Source: Bradyrhizobium huanghuaihaiense | Lineage (GTDB): Bacteria; Pseudomonadota; Alphaproteobacteria; Rhizobiales; Xanthobacteraceae | Assembly (NCBI RefSeq): GCF_007830635.1 | Contig: NZ_VLLA01000019.1 | Location: forward strand, 1 to 64,000 | Length of the DNA stretch: 64,000 nt | Direction: 5' to 3' | Shown here: piece by piece, positions 61,401 through 64,000 of the stretch | Position numbering within the stretch: position 1 is the first letter of the stretch | Layout of the letters: every line of letters begins with the position of its first letter | Notes under the pieces: generated by a model | Databases searched by the model: none | Seen by the model: the letters and a program-made list of their open reading frames with translations, nothing else | Told to the model about the DNA's origin: nothing | Translations under genes and position numbers: made by a program

Positions 61401-62179
61401 GTCTCCTGCATCGGACCTGCGCCGGGTTCGTGATCGCGCCCCTGCGCCGGCAACCGGCCACGCCAGCGGAGCACGGCTTCCGTCCGATTGTGCGCAGCAC
61501 ATTTCCGCATGATATGCTGGATGTGCATTTTGACTGTGCTTTCCGAGAGGTTCAATTTGGCGGCGATCAGTTTGTTGGGCAGGCCGAGCTCCAATTCCGC
61601 CAGAACCTGTTGCTCACGAGGCGTGAGATCCGTCACGCTCCTTTCGATAGTCACTCCGGCTCCCTCGTTCACAAGATATGCGCGCGCAAGCCCGCGTGCA
61701 TCTGGCGGCTCGAAATCCGGTATCCTGTTCATCCCGGCGACGGGCAACGGCCTGTAGACGCCGCCGACAAGGACAAGGCGCAGGCCAGCTATGGCGATCT
61801 CGATCGGCAGCGAGGTAGAAAGAAAGCCGCGTACGCCCCGCTGCATCGCAGCCTGCACGGTCGGCTCGTCGTCATGGTTTGACAGGATTGCAACGGCGGC
61901 GTTGGGACAACACTCCGCGACGAAGGCGAGACTGCCCTCAACCGAGGGATCGTCGATGGGCTTGTCTGCGATACTCAGCACCACCAGACGAACATCGCGG
62001 GTTGACGTGCAGTCCAGGCTTTCGACCGTTGCCATGTCGAGGATCTCGAATTCCGCCAATTCCCGCCTGAGGACGTTGAGAATACATGTGCGAGGCAACA
62101 GGAGCGGTTCGACGATCACCAGAACCGGCAAGTGAAGCGACCCATCGAGCCGCTTTGAGGAGTTGGTTATGTCGTCCAT
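61397..62179 (-). CDS. LuxR/NarL-type regulator with degenerate receiver domain
   Basis: The 260-residue protein has a receiver-like N-terminus (LPVLVIVEPLLLPRTCILNV, AVAILSNHDDEPTVQAAMQR, GVRGFLSTSLPIEIAIAGL) and a C-terminal LuxR helix-turn-helix (LTPREQQVLAELELGLPNKL, LNLSESTVKMHIQHIMRK). The strand that should carry the phosphoacceptor reads VRLVVLSIADKPIDD: Ser is found where Asp is expected, and the acidic pair at the front is V-E-P. It therefore probably works without phosphorylation. It is convergent with the secretion genes and is the only regulator near them. ATG 62179 has GAGGA upstream. Confidence 0.85.
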   Translation of the reverse strand: MDDITNSSKRLDGSLHLPVLVIVEPLLLPRTCILNVLRRELAEFEILDMATVESLDCTSTRDVRLVVLSIADKPIDDPSVEGSLAFVAECCPNAAVAILSNHDDEPTVQAAMQRGVRGFLSTSLPIEIAIAGLRLVLVGGVYRPLPVAGMNRIPDFEPPDARGLARAYLVNEGAGVTIERSVTDLTPREQQVLAELELGLPNKLIAAKLNLSESTVKMHIQHIMRKCAAHNRTEAVLRWRGRLPAQGRDHEPGAGPMQET

Positions 62180-62391
62180 GATTTCCTCGAGATGAAAAGA
62201 GCTTCCACGATATTCCCATTCCCTATTGCTTCTCCCCTGCTGCTGCATTCATCCTGAATGATCATCATGAGAGCGGCGCAGTGCCACCGCAGTGCCTTAT
62301 CCACTGCGGGTTTACCTGACGCCTGGGTGGAAATTCTTTCCGCTCAAATCATTTCGGCGCGTACCGCGCGGTGACGCAGTCGACGCATTCC

Positions 62392-62976
62392 CTAATTGCA
62401 GATATTTCGATAGGCCGTTGACGCCGCCGACCCCGACTTGCCGTCGACGACATATGCTTCATCCTCCTTCACGAGATAAAGAAACGGTCTCTCTCCGGTC
62501 TCGCCGCCTGATGCGCTTCTTCCTTTCACACGCCCGCAAATCGTATCCACGGGGCGTCCAAGCGTGTTCTTTCGCATCGTGCGCTTCATTTCGGTGAATT
62601 CGGCCGATCCTGGTTCCTCCATCTTCGTCGCGATGGTGACCTTCGCCTTTTCCAGGACAGGATCTGATACTTCCGCAGGCCGTTCGGATGCCGGGACGCT
62701 GATCCTCGTCCGCGGTGACGCCGCTTTGGCGAGGTCGACCGATTTGCTCTTCTTTGGAGATGATTTCTTGCCGGACCTTCCCGGAGTTGCAGAATTCGAT
62801 TTGACGATCACGGGATTCGGCGCCAATGCCGTCGGCGGTGGCTGCGCGGGTCGGGCGACCGCAACCCGGTCGAAACAGGGTCGTGACTCACACCCAAGGA
62901 AATACCCTCGGGAAGGCGCGAACCAGCCAAAGCCGATCAGGACTCCTGCCAGCACTCCAACAAAAAGCAGTCCCAT
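62392..62976 (-). CDS. membrane-anchored protein of unknown function with conserved C-terminal domain
   Basis: The 194-residue protein starts with a single hydrophobic helix (MGLLFVGVLAGVLIGFGWFA), followed by a Pro/Ser/Lys/Ala-rich linker of about 90 residues and a folded C-terminal part of about 75 residues (MEEPGSAEFTEMKRTMRKNT, TICGRVKGRS, RPFLYLVKEDEAYV, AYRNIC). The domain seems to be anchored in the inner membrane and to face the periplasm. It has four Cys, two in the mature linker start and two in the C-terminal domain. I do not recognise a family. ATG 62976 has an excellent GGGAGGGAATCGG site. Confidence 0.75.
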   Translation of the reverse strand: MGLLFVGVLAGVLIGFGWFAPSRGYFLGCESRPCFDRVAVARPAQPPPTALAPNPVIVKSNSATPGRSGKKSSPKKSKSVDLAKAASPRTRISVPASERPAEVSDPVLEKAKVTIATKMEEPGSAEFTEMKRTMRKNTLGRPVDTICGRVKGRSASGGETGERPFLYLVKEDEAYVVDGKSGSAASTAYRNICN

Positions 62977-63249
62977 CCGATTCCCTCCCTGGGAGCTCGG
63001 CTCGCACTTGTAACTAGGACTAATTCCGCGCTGGTAATCCATCTGTTGCGCAAAAGCGTTAAGCGCCTATTAAGCGCGCAGTGGCCCGATTTGGTCCGCT
63101 CTTGGACCCCTCTGCAACTTGAGTGTTCGAAGGTCCGCTTTGCACCACCAAAAGATGCCGATGACCGGCTTATGGCCCACAGGCCAATTCGGGTGCGCCG
63201 ATCCGCACCGCGGGCTATCCGGAGCCGCTATCGACACCGCTTGGCCTGA

Positions 63250-64000
63250 CTACCACGGTGTGGTGTTGACTGCCCCTCGCAGCTTCGCCACGTCTGCCGT
63301 GGTCACGGCTGGCGCAGCATTCGACCAGCTTTGGCGAACAAATGTCGCAAGTGCAGCGACCTCATCATCGTTCAGCCGCCAGCCGAAGCCCGGCATGACA
63401 AGCCGCTCCGGACGCTCGCTTGTGGACGGTATCGCATCGCCGTTGAGGATGAGCGAGATCAAGCCGCCCGGTTGCTTTGCCGTCACCACGGCGTTGCCGT
63501 CGAGGTTGGGGAATACGTTCTTGGCGCCCTTGCCGGTGGCAAAATGACAGGCGTTGCAATTATCAAGATAGAGCCTTGCGCCGAGTCCAAGTTGGGGAGA
63601 GGCGCTGGCCAATTGCTGGGCGGTCGGAGCAGGCGTGCTGCGCGGTGCGCTTGCGTCGGCGATGGGGCGATCCTGCTTGATCGCCTTGAGATAAGAGACG
63701 ATCGCCTCCATATCGCTTTTGGGCAGATGCTGCAGCGAATGCTCGACAGCCAGCGCCATCTCGCCCGAAACGCCAGCCGTCTCGTTCCGGCCGCTGGCAA
63801 GCAAGGCGGCCAACTGCTCGTCGCTCCAGCGTTGGGCCGCGCTGTCCCTGGCGCGCAGATCGGGGGCCGGCCAGGCGCCGATGACACCTCCGGTAAGAAA
63901 GTCGGCGGAGCGGGACTCGTAACCCTTCTCGGCGAAAGTCAAGCCGTTGCGCGGGGTGTGGCAGGAGCCGCAATGCGCCAAGGCTTCAACGAGATACGCG
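63250..64000 (-). CDS. multihaem c-type cytochrome subunit, N-terminus beyond the window
   Basis: The frame stays open to the last base of the window, so the start is missing. The visible 249 residues carry two haem c motifs, CGSCH near the front and CNACH at about the middle, with the Met ligand segment VMPGFGWRLNDDEVAALATF. The order fits the triple-haem cytochrome c subunit of membrane-bound gluconate, alcohol or aldehyde dehydrogenases, of which the first haem would lie outside. It would pass electrons from a periplasmic dehydrogenase to the quinone pool or oxidase. Neighbouring dehydrogenase genes are outside the window. Confidence 0.88.
   Translation of the reverse strand, partial: AYLVEALAHCGSCHTPRNGLTFAEKGYESRSADFLTGGVIGAWPAPDLRARDSAAQRWSDEQLAALLASGRNETAGVSGEMALAVEHSLQHLPKSDMEAIVSYLKAIKQDRPIADASAPRSTPAPTAQQLASASPQLGLGARLYLDNCNACHFATGKGAKNVFPNLDGNAVVTAKQPGGLISLILNGDAIPSTSERPERLVMPGFGWRLNDDEVAALATFVRQSWSNAAPAVTTADVAKLRGAVNTTPW

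Overview
The window looks like chromosome of a high-GC alphaproteobacterium of the Bradyrhizobium/Rhodopseudomonas type. The evidence is the uniformly GC-rich codon use, the gene content (pcaHG, tcuAB, NAD-linked formate dehydrogenase with its own Mo/W cofactor genes, many orphan solute-binding proteins) and two copies of a palindromic interspersed repeat whose arms read CGTCATTGCGAG, which I associate with these genomes. No rRNA or CRISPR array is present. One tRNA (anticodon CAT) was found.

Left part (1-20.6 kb): the 3' end of an IS5-type transposase; an NYN-domain RNase-like protein; pcaHG (protocatechuate ring cleavage) facing a LysR regulator; pncB; a membrane diguanylate cyclase; an autotransporter with a single-base frameshift in its beta-barrel; a TetR regulator with two operators, a small protein and a three-domain LplT-PlsC-acyl-ACP-synthetase fusion; an alpha/beta hydrolase; dsbB with a DUF5993-like mini-protein; and a tricarballylate-type cluster (tcuA, an esterase-713-like enzyme, tcuB) facing a GntR/FCD regulator across a perfect palindromic operator.

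Middle part (20.6-42 kb): a formate module. A two-subunit NAD-dependent formate dehydrogenase lies close to an OFA-type oxalate/formate transporter, a sensor kinase and a sigma-54 activator. A consensus sigma-54 promoter with two palindromic upstream sites lies between transporter and kinase. Around it sits cofactor supply: tusA, moeA, mobB, fdhD, mobA, a MoeA-PBP fusion, a divergent MoeA paralogue, the tungstate-binding protein TupA, and a DNA-binding protein whose ligand domain resembles the MoeA-PBP C-terminus. This suggests a tungsten- or molybdenum-responsive formate system. A frameshifted NicC-like monooxygenase lies inside this part.

Right part: three solute-binding proteins of three different transporter classes (42-45.5 kb); a tRNA; then one long minus-strand cluster (46.3-54.6 kb) with a polar amino-acid-type ABC transporter, aroQ, two shikimate-dehydrogenase-type enzymes, a CoA-transferase, a MaoC hydratase, a VOC protein and a ketopantoate-reductase-like enzyme, faced by a LysR regulator. 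At 56-61.4 kb lies the least explained system: a glycine-rich protein made of four ~90-residue repeats, a small protein with one related unit, and a dedicated type I secretion ABC protein and membrane-fusion protein, closed by a LuxR-type regulator with a receiver-like domain lacking the phosphoacceptor Asp. The window ends in a c-type cytochrome cut by the edge.
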